NCBI RefSeq assembly: GCF_008014345.1
Contig: NZ_VPFL01000010.1
Coordinates: forward strand, 46,517 to 110,516
DNA: 64,000 bases
Source of the DNA: Pelomicrobium methylotrophicum
Lineage (GTDB): Bacteria; Pseudomonadota; Gammaproteobacteria; Burkholderiales; UBA6910
Direction of reading: 5' to 3'
Shown: piece after piece, positions 55,470 through 63,914 of the stretch
How positions within the stretch are numbered: the stretch's first letter is position 1
Layout of the letters: every line of letters starts with the position of its first letter
The notes under the pieces: model-generated
What the model saw: only the letters and a program-made list of their open reading frames with translations
Told to the model about the DNA's origin: nothing
The model's database searches: none
Translations under genes and position numbers: made by a program

Positions 55470-56572
55470 ACGGCAATCTTTGGAGGGAATATCTGGCTCT
55501 AAACAGTATATGCCCCTATTTTACGATGTTCCCGATCGAATTCCCACTACACATATTGAGGCGGTGGGCGCAGGCAGGGGATATGGTGCTTGACCCGTTC
55601 TGCGGTCGAGGCACTACGAACTTTGCTGCGCGGCTTGTCGGCCTTGAATCTTTGGGTGTCGATTCGAGCCCGGTGGCCACGGCAATCACTGCTTCCAAAC
55701 TTGTGAAGGTGACTGCTGAAGAGATTGTCGCCGAAGCGCACAGGATTTTGGAGGAGCGTACGGCGCGGCACATCCCGGAGGGAGAATTTTGGCGGTGGGC
55801 GTATCACGCGAACGTGCTGGACGCACTATGCCGTTTCCGGGAGGCTTTCTTGGACGAGTGCACGACAGATGCGCGTATCGCATTACGCGGGATTATCCTC
55901 GGTGCGCTGCATGGTCCGAAGCAGAAGACGTTCCCTAGCTACTTCTCCAACCAATGTCCACGTACCTATGCCCCCAAACCCGGATACGCGACGCGCTTTT
56001 GGAAGTCGCGTGGACTCGTGCCAGAGTCGCTCGACGTGCTGGCTGTCATCGGGCGCAGGGCAAAACGATACTACGGGAAGGTTCCTGAGGGTACAGGAAC
56101 AGTCCGCTTGGCCGATAGCAGATTGGCAGACACGCTTAAACCAGATAACCCTAATACGCGCTTCAGGTGGGTGATTACCTCTCCTCCTTACTACGGCATG
56201 CGGACATATCTCCCTGACCAGTGGCTTCGCAACTGGTTCCTGGGCGGTCCCGACGCAGTCGATTACACCAATCGCGATCAGGTCGTTCATTCGAACCCTG
56301 AAGACTTCGCGGCCGATCTGCGTAAGGTTTGGCGCAACGCGGGAAACGTTAGTGCGGAAGATGCGAAGATGGTCATTCGGTTCGGCGGCATTTCATCCAA
56401 GCGTGCGAATCCGCTTGATCTCATCAAGCATTCCCTCATCGACAGCGGTTGGCGGATTACGACCATTAGGGAGGCTGGTTCCGCCACGGAAGGCAAGAGA
56501 CAGGCAGATGCCTTCCTCCGCACCAAATCCAAGCCAATGGTCGAGTACAACGTTTGGGCAACTCGAGAGTGA
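55466..56572 (+). CDS. N4/N6-type DNA methyltransferase
   Basis: This 368-aa methyltransferase has motif I DPFCGRGTT (43-51) with GVDSSPVA (64-71) binding SAM, and catalytic motif IV TSPPYYG (238-244). The SPPY form is more typical of N4-cytosine than N6-adenine enzymes. About 190 residues between the motifs could hold the target-recognition region. The GTG start at 55466 overlaps the HerA stop by 4 bases, implying coupled translation and a shared function, probably protection of self DNA. Confidence 0.85.
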   Translation: MNGNLWREYLALNSICPYFTMFPIEFPLHILRRWAQAGDMVLDPFCGRGTTNFAARLVGLESLGVDSSPVATAITASKLVKVTAEEIVAEAHRILEERTARHIPEGEFWRWAYHANVLDALCRFREAFLDECTTDARIALRGIILGALHGPKQKTFPSYFSNQCPRTYAPKPGYATRFWKSRGLVPESLDVLAVIGRRAKRYYGKVPEGTGTVRLADSRLADTLKPDNPNTRFRWVITSPPYYGMRTYLPDQWLRNWFLGGPDAVDYTNRDQVVHSNPEDFAADLRKVWRNAGNVSAEDAKMVIRFGGISSKRANPLDLIKHSLIDSGWRITTIREAGSATEGKRQADAFLRTKSKPMVEYNVWATRE

Positions 56573-56710
56573 TCAAGCCCCGCATAGGCCGTTGAAAATT
56601 CTCCGACACCACTCTCGTCGCTGACGACTATTGAGAATTACTTAACATCATGACAACCTTTTCCCCTCTGATGCGTTATATCGATGTCAGCATTGCATCG
56701 AGGAGGAGTC

Positions 56711-57396
56711 ATGGCGGCAAAGATGGACGAAGCGGCAAAACGGCGGGTGCGTGCGGGCCGGTTGCTGATGAAAGGCAAGAAGCCGGCGGAAGTGGCGAGG
56801 GCGGTTGGCGCACCCCGGCAGACCGTGTATCGCTGGCTGGGCGTATTGCAGGAGAGGGGCATCGATGGGCTGCGCGAGATGAGCAAAGGCGGCCGTCCCT
56901 CCCGGATGTCAGCCGGGCAGCTCGAGGAACTGCGCGAAGCCTTGCTGGCGGGGCCGGCAGCCTGCGGATACGGCACCGATTTGTGGACGCTCAAGCGGGT
57001 ACGCCTGCTGATCGAGAAACGCTTCGGCATCAAGTACAGCGAGGTCCATGTCTGGCGCATTCTGGGGGCGATGGGCTTTTCCAGCCAGAAGCCCGAGAAG
57101 CGCGCCATCGAGCGCGACGAGGAGGCCGTCGCGCTCTGGAAGAAGCGCACCTGGCCTCGGCTCAAAAAAAAGCCCGGCGGGAAGGCCCCGTAATTGTCTT
57201 CATCGACGAATCTGGTCTGTCCGAGCGGCCTACGCGTGTGCGCACCTGGGCGCCCAGGGGACAGACGCCGGTGATTCAGTTCCACTTCAACTGGAAGCAA
57301 CTGTCGATGATCGCCGGCGTGAGCTTCACGAACGCCTACTTCCGGCTGCATGAGGGATCGATCAAAGGGCCGCAGATCGTCGAGTTCCTCAGGTAG
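56711..57396 (+). pseudogene. IS630-family transposase with -1 frameshift window, 3' truncated
   Basis: The first frame (56711-57193, GGAGGAG before the ATG) encodes the helix-turn-helix half (VARAVGAPRQTVYRWLGVL) and runs into A8 near 57165. A -1 shift there joins VIVFIDESGLSERPTRVRTW and the rest of the DDE domain. A-AAA-AAG fits programmed -1 shifting known in IS630 elements. The gene stops at FLR where the next IS begins, so the catalytic tail is lost. Confidence 0.8.
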
Positions 57397-58765
57397 TGTC
57401 CCGAGACGTGGTGTAAATCTGGGCGGGTGCTGAGAGGCCACCGTGAGTCTCCGTAGACTGGAGGTTGGAAGTTGAACCAGAGTACGGAGGAGCCCACGGT
57501 GACCGGGGACAGATTGGCATTGCTCGAGCTCGTTGAGAAGCACCAGGACGGAGATTTCCTTTGCGAGCTGGCGCAGTTCGCTGCCCAGCGGCTGATGGAG
57601 CTCGAGGCGGACGCGATGTGTGGAGCGAAGCGCTACGAGCGCAGCGAGGAGCAGGTCAACCACCGCAACGGCTATCGGCCGCGGAGCTGGGAGACGCGGG
57701 TGGGGAGGCTGGAGCTGAAGATCCCGAAGCTGCGCCAGGGCGGCTACCACCCGGCGTTCCTGGAGCCGAGGCGGGCGGCGGTGCGGGCGCTGGTGGCGGT
57801 GGTGCAGGAGGCCTGCCTCAAGGGGGTGAGCACGAGGAAGGTCGATGAGCTGGTGCAGGCGCTGGGGATGACGGGGGTGTCGAAGAGCGAGGTCTTGCGG
57901 CTGTGCGCCGAGCTCAGCGGGCAGGCACGGGCGTTTCTCGAGCGCCCGCTCGAGGGGGTGTGGCCGTACGTGTGGCTGGAGGCGACGTACCTGAAGTGCC
58001 GGGACGCGGGCCGGGTCGTATCCAAGGCGGTCGTGGTGGCGGTGGGTGTGAACGCCAGCGGCCGGCGGGAGGTGCTGGGGCTTGCGGTGGGGCCGGCCGA
58101 GACCGAGGCGTTCTGGATGCAGTTCCTGCGCAGCCTGAGCGCGCGAGGGCTGAGCGCGGTGAGGCTCGTGGTTTCCGACTGCCACCAGGGGCTCGAGCGC
58201 GCCGCGGCGAAGGTGCTCGGGGCGACGTGGCAGCGCTGCCGGGTGCACTTCATGAGGAATGCGCTCGCCCACGTGCCCAGGCGTCAGCATCAGATGGTGG
58301 CCGCGGTCATCCGCACCGCCTTCGTGCAGGACAGCCCCGAGGAGGCGAGGGCCCAGTGGCGTGAGATTGCCGACAAGCTCCGAGGTCGCTTCCCCAGGCT
58401 CGCCGAGCTCATGGACGGGGCCGAGGACGACGTCCTCGCCTTCATGAGCTTCCCCAAGGAGCACTGGTCGCAGCTCGCCTCGACCAAGGCGCTCGAGCGG
58501 GTGAACAAGGAGATCAAGCGCCGGGCCCACGTCGTGGGGATCTTCCCCAACGAGGAAGCGATCGTGCGCCTGGTGGGGACGCTGCTCGAGGAGCAGACCG
58601 ATGAGTGGCAGGTCACGCGCCGGTACATGGGGATGGAGACCCTGAGCAATGTCCTCAACCCCGAGCCGGCGCCGGCCCTGACCAAGGAGAAGGCAGCAGC
58701 CTGAGGACGGAGATCGCGGTGAACCCCTCAGCACAAATGTCCACCCCACTTGACGGGACACTACC
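57392..58765 (+). mobile_element. IS256-family (Mutator) element, second type
   Basis: Terminal inverted repeats start GGTAGTGTCCCG at both ends (left from 57392; right, read inward, from 58765), followed by partly conserved GTGG. The element is about 1.37 kb and contains one full-length transposase frame. It sits at the cut end of the IS630 remnant. No target duplication is visible. Confidence 0.85.
57472..58704 (+). CDS. IS256-family transposase with D-to-E at the first catalytic position
   Basis: This 410-aa Mutator-type transposase has blocks HRNGYRPRSWETRVGRLELK, KVDELVQALG, VSDCHQGLERA and ASTKALERVNKEIKRR. At the first DDE position, where LDATYLK is usual, it reads LEATYLK, and the STNALER block has Lys in place of Asn. 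Both changes may abolish activity. The start is TTG at 57472 with GGAGG upstream, or GTG at 57499. Confidence 0.88.
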   Translation: MNQSTEEPTVTGDRLALLELVEKHQDGDFLCELAQFAAQRLMELEADAMCGAKRYERSEEQVNHRNGYRPRSWETRVGRLELKIPKLRQGGYHPAFLEPRRAAVRALVAVVQEACLKGVSTRKVDELVQALGMTGVSKSEVLRLCAELSGQARAFLERPLEGVWPYVWLEATYLKCRDAGRVVSKAVVVAVGVNASGRREVLGLAVGPAETEAFWMQFLRSLSARGLSAVRLVVSDCHQGLERAAAKVLGATWQRCRVHFMRNALAHVPRRQHQMVAAVIRTAFVQDSPEEARAQWREIADKLRGRFPRLAELMDGAEDDVLAFMSFPKEHWSQLASTKALERVNKEIKRRAHVVGIFPNEEAIVRLVGTLLEEQTDEWQVTRRYMGMETLSNVLNPEPAPALTKEKAAA

Positions 58766-58890
58766 AAACGACACCGTGATCCCGCATCACAGCTCGGCCT
58801 TATGCCTCCCCTGCAATGGCTCTCCCATCACCACCCTGAGTGCCCAAGGGATTGGACCAAGACAGCCGTTGTCGGTTGGCGGAAATAGGA

Positions 58891-58907
58891 CTAAACTAGA
58901 CTTAGTT
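58891..58907. promoter_or_regulatory. Possible Phd operator
   Basis: ACTAA (58891-58895) and TTAGT (58903-58907) form an inverted repeat around 7 bases, 20 bases upstream of the antitoxin ATG and in an AT-rich patch that could be its promoter. Confidence 0.35.
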
Positions 58908-58926
58908 AATTCTGGGAGCCGGGTTC

Positions 58927-59184
58927 ATGCGCACCGTCAACATCCACGAAGCCAAGACGCACCTCTCCCGCCTGGTCGAGGCGGCAGCCGAGGGCGAGGA
59001 GATCGTGATCGCCAAGGCCGGCAGGCCCGTCGCGCGCCTGGTGCCGGCGGTCCGACCGGTCAGGCGGCGCAGGCTCGGCTGGTTCAGGGGTCGGTTCACG
59101 GTTCCCGAGGACTTCGACGCGCCGCTTCCAGAGGACGTGCTCGCCGGGTTCGAGGGAGCCGACGCCGATGCGCCTGCTCGTTGA
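58927..59184 (+). CDS. Phd/YefM-family antitoxin
   Basis: This 85-aa antitoxin starts MRTVNIHEAKTHLSRLVEAA and contains EEIVIAKAGRPVARLVP, the Phd/YefM DNA-binding half. The C-terminal tail (FRGRFTVPEDFDAPLPEDVL) is typical of partners of PIN toxins. It overlaps the toxin gene by 17 bases. Confidence 0.92.
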   Translation: MRTVNIHEAKTHLSRLVEAAAEGEEIVIAKAGRPVARLVPAVRPVRRRRLGWFRGRFTVPEDFDAPLPEDVLAGFEGADADAPAR

Positions 59185-59557
59185 CACGCATGTGCTGCTC
59201 TGGGCGGCCGTCGAGCCTGAGCGCCTTCCCGCCTCGTTCCGCGAGCGGCTGGAGGCGCCGGAGAACGAGGTACTGTTTTCCGCGGCCAGCATCTGGGAGA
59301 TGGCCATCAAGATGGCGCGCGGCCGCTTGACGCTTCCGATGTCGCTGGAGGAGTTCGCCCACGCGGCGGTGGAACGCGGCTTCGAGGAGCTTCCGGTCAC
59401 GACCGCCCACGCCGCACGCGTCGGGCACCTGCCGCCTCACCACCGCGACCCGTTCGATCGACTACTCGTGGCCCAGGCCCTCTCCGAGCCGGCCCGGCTC
59501 CTCACCGTCGACCGGGCGCTCGCCCCTTATTCCGAGCTGGTCGAAGTCGGCCCATGA
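59168..59557 (+). CDS. VapC-family PIN toxin
   Basis: This 129-aa toxin has MRLLVDTHVLLWAAVEPERL, the central SAASIWEMAIKMARGRL and the C-terminal HHRDPFDRLLVAQALSE and TVDRAL, the full set of PIN acidic residues. It pairs with the Phd antitoxin upstream. It is complete and looks functional. Confidence 0.92.
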   Translation: MRLLVDTHVLLWAAVEPERLPASFRERLEAPENEVLFSAASIWEMAIKMARGRLTLPMSLEEFAHAAVERGFEELPVTTAHAARVGHLPPHHRDPFDRLLVAQALSEPARLLTVDRALAPYSELVEVGP

Positions 59558-59699
59558 CCGCCCCCGACCGCCTGCAGGCGCGGCTCTGCCAGGAGATCCC
59601 CTCCGTCTCGGTCGCAACAATGTAAACCCAGCGCAGCCGGAGTGGTTTCACGGGAGGTTGGCTGCGTTGCTCAAATCCTGCCCGAAGAGTATCAGTCTC

Positions 59700-59935
59700 T
59701 GGGGGCGGAGAGGAATGCCGTCGATGCGGGTGGGCGATGAGGCGGATATGGCCGTGGCGCATGAGGTTCGTCTGCGCAACGCCTCGAAAGCGGCGCGGCG
59801 GCGGCTGGAAGCGATCTGGCACGGTATCCCCGAGGGCGTCGTGGTGGCGCCGGTGATTCCGTTTCTCACCGACCGGTAGAGGAGGTGCTGGAGCGCACCC
59901 GGGAGGCGGGCGTCACCGGGGCACCGGCACCTTCG
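59700..59935 (+). pseudogene. Radical SAM-type protein remnant
   Basis: A frame ending at 59879 reads RNASKAARRRLEAIWHGIPE and VVVAPVIPFLTDR; after a frameshift the next frame reads VEEVLERTREAGVTGA. These resemble the segment AGIPVGVMVAPVIPGLTD found in PA0069-like radical SAM proteins. The cysteine cluster and all else are absent. The following IS5 insertion ends the homology. Confidence 0.4.
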
Positions 59936-59948
59936 CCAAAGTGATTAG

Positions 59949-61282
59949 CAGTTTGTTGAAATTCTCTCCCGGACGGTCAACTTTGGGTAGCACATGAGCG
60001 TTGTATGGCGAGCGGTCGAGCTGAGATTTAGGAGAGAACGGGGATGCGCGGTGCCGATGTGATGCAGGAGAGTCTTTTTACCTACATGAGGCTCGACGAT
60101 TTTGTGCCGGTGGATCACCCGCTTCGGCCGATCCGCGAGATCGTGAACACGGCGCTCAAGGTCATGGACGAAACCTTTGATGCCATGTATGCCGACTTGG
60201 GGCGTGACTCGATTGCGCCGGAGCAGCTGCTGCGGGGACTCATCCTGCAAGCGCTCTACGGGCTGAGGAGCGAGCGGTTGCTTTGCGAGAGCCTCTGCTA
60301 CAACATGCTCTATCGCTGGTTCGTGGGCCTGAGCCTGGAGAAGCAACCTTGGGATCATTCGACCTACAGCAAGAACCGCGACCGGCTGATCGAGCACGAG
60401 GTGGTGCGCGAGCTCTTGGAGCGGGTGCTGGATCAGGCGCGGGCGAAGGGCCTGCTCAGTAGCGAGCACTTCTCGGTGGACGGGACCCTCATTCGTGCCT
60501 GGGCTTCGCACAAGAGCTTTGTGCCGAAGGACGGGCCACCGCCCCCGAGCTCGGGGCCGCGGGGGAACCCCGAGGTCGACTTCAAGGGTGCAAGCCGCAC
60601 CAACGCCACGCACGCGAGCCGCAGCGATCCGGATGCCCGGCTCTACACGAAGAGCAAAAAGGCTGGCGCGATTCCATGCGACATGGGGCACGTGCTCATG
60701 GAGAATCGAAACGGCCTGGTGGTCAATGAGCGGCTCACGCAAGCAAGCGGCAGCGCCGAGCGCGAAGCCGCGCTCGAGATGCTTGGCGGCCTGCCGGGCA
60801 AAGCGCGCAAGACGGTCGGTGCGGACAAGGCCTACGACGCCGAAGCCTTCCTCGCCGGTTGCCGTGAACGGAACGTCACGCCGCAGGTGGCGCAAAACAC
60901 CTCGGGCCGATCCAGCCGCATCGATGGGCGCACCACGCGCCACAGCGGCTACCGGCTCAGCCAGCTTGCCCGCAAGCTCATCGAGACCGTGTTCGGCGAT
61001 GCCAAGCAGCACGGCATCCTGCGCCAGGTGAAGCTGCGCGGGCTGAAGAAGGTCAGCCTGCTCTTCACCCTCGCCGCCACGGTGGTCAACCTGCGTCGCC
61101 TGCCCAGGCTTCTGGCGATGCAACCGAGTGGATAGACAGGAGAGGTGCGCCCAGCGAGTGCAAAACGCACGCAAACCGACCCGATCCGGGGCCAAACCAA
61201 TCTCATCCGGGCGTTCAAGCACACCGTTTCGCACCCCTGACATCGCTGAATTCATAGAAAACGGGCAAAGTTCAACAAACTG
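59949..61282 (+). mobile_element. IS5-type element, complete, with TTAG target duplication
   Basis: Terminal repeats CAGTTTGTTGAA (59949-59960) and TTCAACAAACTG (61271-61282) are perfect over 12 bp. TTAG occurs directly outside each end (59945-59948 and 61283-61286), a 4-bp duplication as made by IS5-type elements. The element looks recent and intact. Confidence 0.88.
60044..61135 (+). CDS. IS5/IS1182-type transposase (DDE)
   Basis: This 363-aa transposase has an N-terminal DUF772-like region (YMRLDDFVPVDHPLRPIREI; LQALYGLRSERLLCE), catalytic FSVDGTLIRAWASHKSF, VGADKAYDAEAF and a C-terminal ETVFGDAKQHG. The frame is uninterrupted. GGAGA precedes the ATG. It is the only fully intact-looking IS transposase in the accessory region. 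Confidence 0.92.
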   Translation: MRGADVMQESLFTYMRLDDFVPVDHPLRPIREIVNTALKVMDETFDAMYADLGRDSIAPEQLLRGLILQALYGLRSERLLCESLCYNMLYRWFVGLSLEKQPWDHSTYSKNRDRLIEHEVVRELLERVLDQARAKGLLSSEHFSVDGTLIRAWASHKSFVPKDGPPPPSSGPRGNPEVDFKGASRTNATHASRSDPDARLYTKSKKAGAIPCDMGHVLMENRNGLVVNERLTQASGSAEREAALEMLGGLPGKARKTVGADKAYDAEAFLAGCRERNVTPQVAQNTSGRSSRIDGRTTRHSGYRLSQLARKLIETVFGDAKQHGILRQVKLRGLKKVSLLFTLAATVVNLRRLPRLLAMQPSG

Positions 61283-61289
61283 TTAGAAC

Positions 61290-61806
61290 CTATCTCAAAA
61301 TTGCCTGAGTAGGATGACCATGCAGGCGAGCAGAACGAAGCCGAGGAAGTTCTCGGCGTAGTACTCCCAACGAACCAGGGAGCCGACGTTGTCACTGAAA
61401 TCCAGGCGATGAAGCGTTCCATGATCCAGCGACGCGCGCAGCCGTCGATGCCTGCGGCCGTCCTGCGTCTTGCGCAAGGCGCGATTCGAGCGATGCGGGG
61501 CGATCATCTCGATGCCATCCTGCTTCGAGTGGCGCGTCGAGTGTGTCGGAATCGTAGGCGCGATCGCCAATCAGGTTCTTGGGCTTCGCCTCGATCATGT
61601 AAAAATCGAAGCTCAACTGCACCAGCCTCACTCCATGGTGATTGGCCGCATGGGTGCTAACCGACAGCGGCAACCCGTGGCGGTCCACGATAGCCAGGAT
61701 TTTCATGCCCTTGCCACGCTTACTCGGCTCGATCTCCTCTTCTCGCCCCCTTTGACCATCAGCGTAGGTCTCGTCGATAAAACTCTCGCGCTCGTCAATC
61801 GCCCCG
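61290..61806 (-). pseudogene. IS5-family (IS427-like) transposase remnant
   Basis: Minus-strand frames read SFIDETYADGQRG, RGKGMKILAIVDRHGLPLSV and LIGDRAYDSDTLDAPL, then after a frameshift SKQDGIEMIAPHRSNRALRK and VRWEYYAENFLGFVLLACMV. This is the C-terminal two thirds of an IS427-type transposase. The 5' end is cut by the IS256 copy B at 61807. Confidence 0.82.
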
Positions 61807-63129
61807 ATTGTGCAACCCCTTTTCTGTAAATTTCTGCGGCGGGTGTCATGACGCCTGGGTTACGGGTTGAGGGTGAGGTAGACCTTGCCGGTCAGCCACT
61901 CGTCGTCCAGTTCGGCAAGCAGAGCGGAGACCAGGCGCAGGCAGGAATCGGGGTTCGGGAAGATGCTTGCCACCCGGGTGCGGCGTCTGAGTTCCCGGTT
62001 GATGCGCTCCAGGCCGTTGGTGGTGCGCAGCCGCACCCGATGAGAGGCCGGGAAGTCGAACACCGTGAGGGATTCGGGTACGGCGCTCTCGGCCCATTCG
62101 GCCAGCTTCGGATGAGCCTTGCGCCAGGCATCGAGTGCGCTCTTCAAGAGCCGTTCGGCCTCCGCTCTGTCCGGCGCATTGAAGATGGCGCGCAACTGGC
62201 TGGCAACGCTCTTCTTCGCTTGCCTTTCGGGTGACGAACTGACCGGCGTTCTGTTGCAGGTGAAATTGGCAGCGCTGCCAGGGCACCGCAGGCAACACCG
62301 CCCGGCGGGCAGCCTTGAGCCCCGCGTGATCGTCGGCGATGATGAGCTTGACACCCTTCAAGCCACGGGCCAAAAGATTTTCGAGAAAGCGCCGCCAGTT
62401 GACTTCGGCCTCCGAGGTGGCGATGTCGCAGCCCAGCACCCGGCGCTTGCCCGAAGCCTCGATCCCGACGGCGATCAAGACTGCGCAATCGATGATTCTG
62501 CCTTCCAGGCGCACCTTCTCGTAGCGGGCATCCAAAAAGAGGTAAGGCACCTCGCCCAGCGGGCGTTCCCGCCAGGCTTTGAGCCCTTCGTCGAGTTTGG
62601 CCGCAGCGCGGCTCACCTGGGCGGAAGAGAGCGAAATCTCAGGCCCCAGCAGCCGTTGCAACACCTCGATCACCCGCCGGGTGGAGACCCCTTGGACATA
62701 CATCTCGGCCAGCGCCAGGTTGACTGCCTGGTCCGTGCGGGTACCTTTTTCGAGAGCCGAGGGATAAAACTCACCGGAACGCACTTGCGGCACCTCAAAG
62801 GTCACTTCACCGAACCGGGTGAGCATGGTCTTGGGCTTGAAACCGTTGGCGTAATCGCGTCGTGTCGCGGTACGCTCATAAGGTTTGGCGCCAAGGAATT
62901 CGGCGCGCTCGATCTTGGCTGCTTCGTTGACCAAGATGCGCAGCGCTTCGCCCGCGCCATCCAGCCCGTGTTCAAGCAACGCCGCATAGGCCGCCTCCAG
63001 AGGGTTCGTTTCGACTCGCATCGCCATGGGGCTTATACTCCTTTCGTGATGTCATGGCGTCAGACCTCCCGCTGCACCGCCCTGGCCGGTACGGCGGAAC
63101 GGAATTTACAGAAAGAAAGATACACAACT
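61807..63129 (-). mobile_element. IS256-family element, copy B
   Basis: This 1.32-kb element has the same tips as copy A at 45176-46497 but is inverted. It lies between an IS427-like remnant and a TnpB-like remnant, with no target duplication, so its two flanks were probably brought together by recombination or deletion. Confidence 0.85.
61860..63027 (-). pseudogene. IS256-family transposase, one +1 frameshift (copy B)
   Basis: From the ATG at 63027 one frame runs through EVPYLFLDARYEKVRLEG and VKLIIADDHAGLKAA to RKASEE near 62225; the natural continuation (AKKSVASQLRAIFNAPDRAE to ERINRELRRRTRVASIF) lies in the +1 frame and ends at 61860. The site CGAAAGGCAAGCGAAG is the same in copy A. It is either an inherited defect or a frameshift signal. 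The unshifted frame stays open to 61846. Confidence 0.8.
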
Positions 63130-63545
63130 ATCACGCGGTCGCCGAACACTTGGAATCAGCAGGTATTGACCATGTTCCGCAAGCGCACTGGGCAGGCGAA
63201 GCCGTAGGGTGAACGTCCCGTCCTCTGCAAGGTACGCCTGGTAGAACTGGTTGCCTGGGGCTTCGTCCTTCGATCCGACGACGAGAAACTGATTCGACCG
63301 TGCGGCCTGCCAGTCGCGCTTCCACGCTTCATGGCTGGCGTAGCCGTTGCCGGCAAGATGGAACTGGGCGTGGAAAAACCGACGCGAGCCAAAGCAGAGC
63401 CGCACGCGGCACGCTTCGTGATCGTGCTGCAGGGACTCAAGGTGCGCTTTAAGCGCAGAGAGCCGGCGCTTTTCTGGTGCAACTTTTTGGAGCCGGGCGC
63501 ACGTGCCTGCAGCTTGGCGATGACCTGATGCGCCTGAACAATGCG
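63130..63545 (-). pseudogene. TnpB-like (IS200/IS605 OrfB type) N-terminal remnant
   Basis: Minus-strand sequence reads KLHQKK, LSALKAHLESLQHDHEACRV (after a shift in an A-run near 63475), then LCFGSRRFFHAQFHLAGNGY, WKRDWQAARSNQFLVVGSKD and TLRLRLPSALAEHGQYLLIP. These blocks occur in the N-terminal half of a large TnpB-like group. The RuvC nuclease half is cut away at the IS256 copy B junction. Confidence 0.65.
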
Positions 63546-63777
63546 CGCCTGGGTCCCTTGTATGTTTAAACCAGACCAGCGCGGTATAGTCCCATCACCG
63601 CTGAGGTGACCGGACCGGACCGTGCAGCCTGGTAGCGCCTGGAGTCGGTGAGCTTGCTCGCCAGCTCGTCTTTGAGTCGATTGCGCACGGACCCCGTGCT
63701 GGTCTTTTTGAAGCCCGAACGGTTAGTCGAGCGGCAAGCTGCCTGCTCGCATGCACAAGGAAGGGAGATGAAGACCA

Positions 63778-63914
63778 TGTCTGGATCATCCGTGATGGTG
63801 GGTATCGATGTGGCGAGCAGCCATGTGGATGTGGCATGTGTGGGAGCGGCCTTGCCGGCCGAGTTGGCCCATGTCAGTTGCTCCACCGCGCATCGCGCGA
63901 CCCGCGATGCATGA
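63778..63914 (+). pseudogene. IS110-family transposase, N-terminal fragment
   Basis: The frame reads VMVGIDVASSHVDVACVGAA and LPAELAHVS before losing homology. GIDVA is the first acidic block of the IS110 DEDD domain. GGGAG lies upstream. The 230 bp before it would be the non-coding end where IS110 elements encode their bridge RNA, but the element is cut short and no structure was confirmed. Confidence 0.65.

Noticed and set aside
56638..58767. A 709-codon minus-strand frame through the IS630 and IS256-type elements
   Set aside because: It spans two different IS elements in antisense; composition is Leu/Arg/His-rich, without motifs.
61700..61810. Target-site duplication for IS256 copy B
   Set aside because: The 8-9 bases outside each end (AATCGCCC and ATCACGCG side) do not match, so a simple insertion cannot be shown.
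63550..63770. IS110 bridge RNA
   Set aside because: The position fits, but the element is truncated and no guide loops could be recognised by eye.
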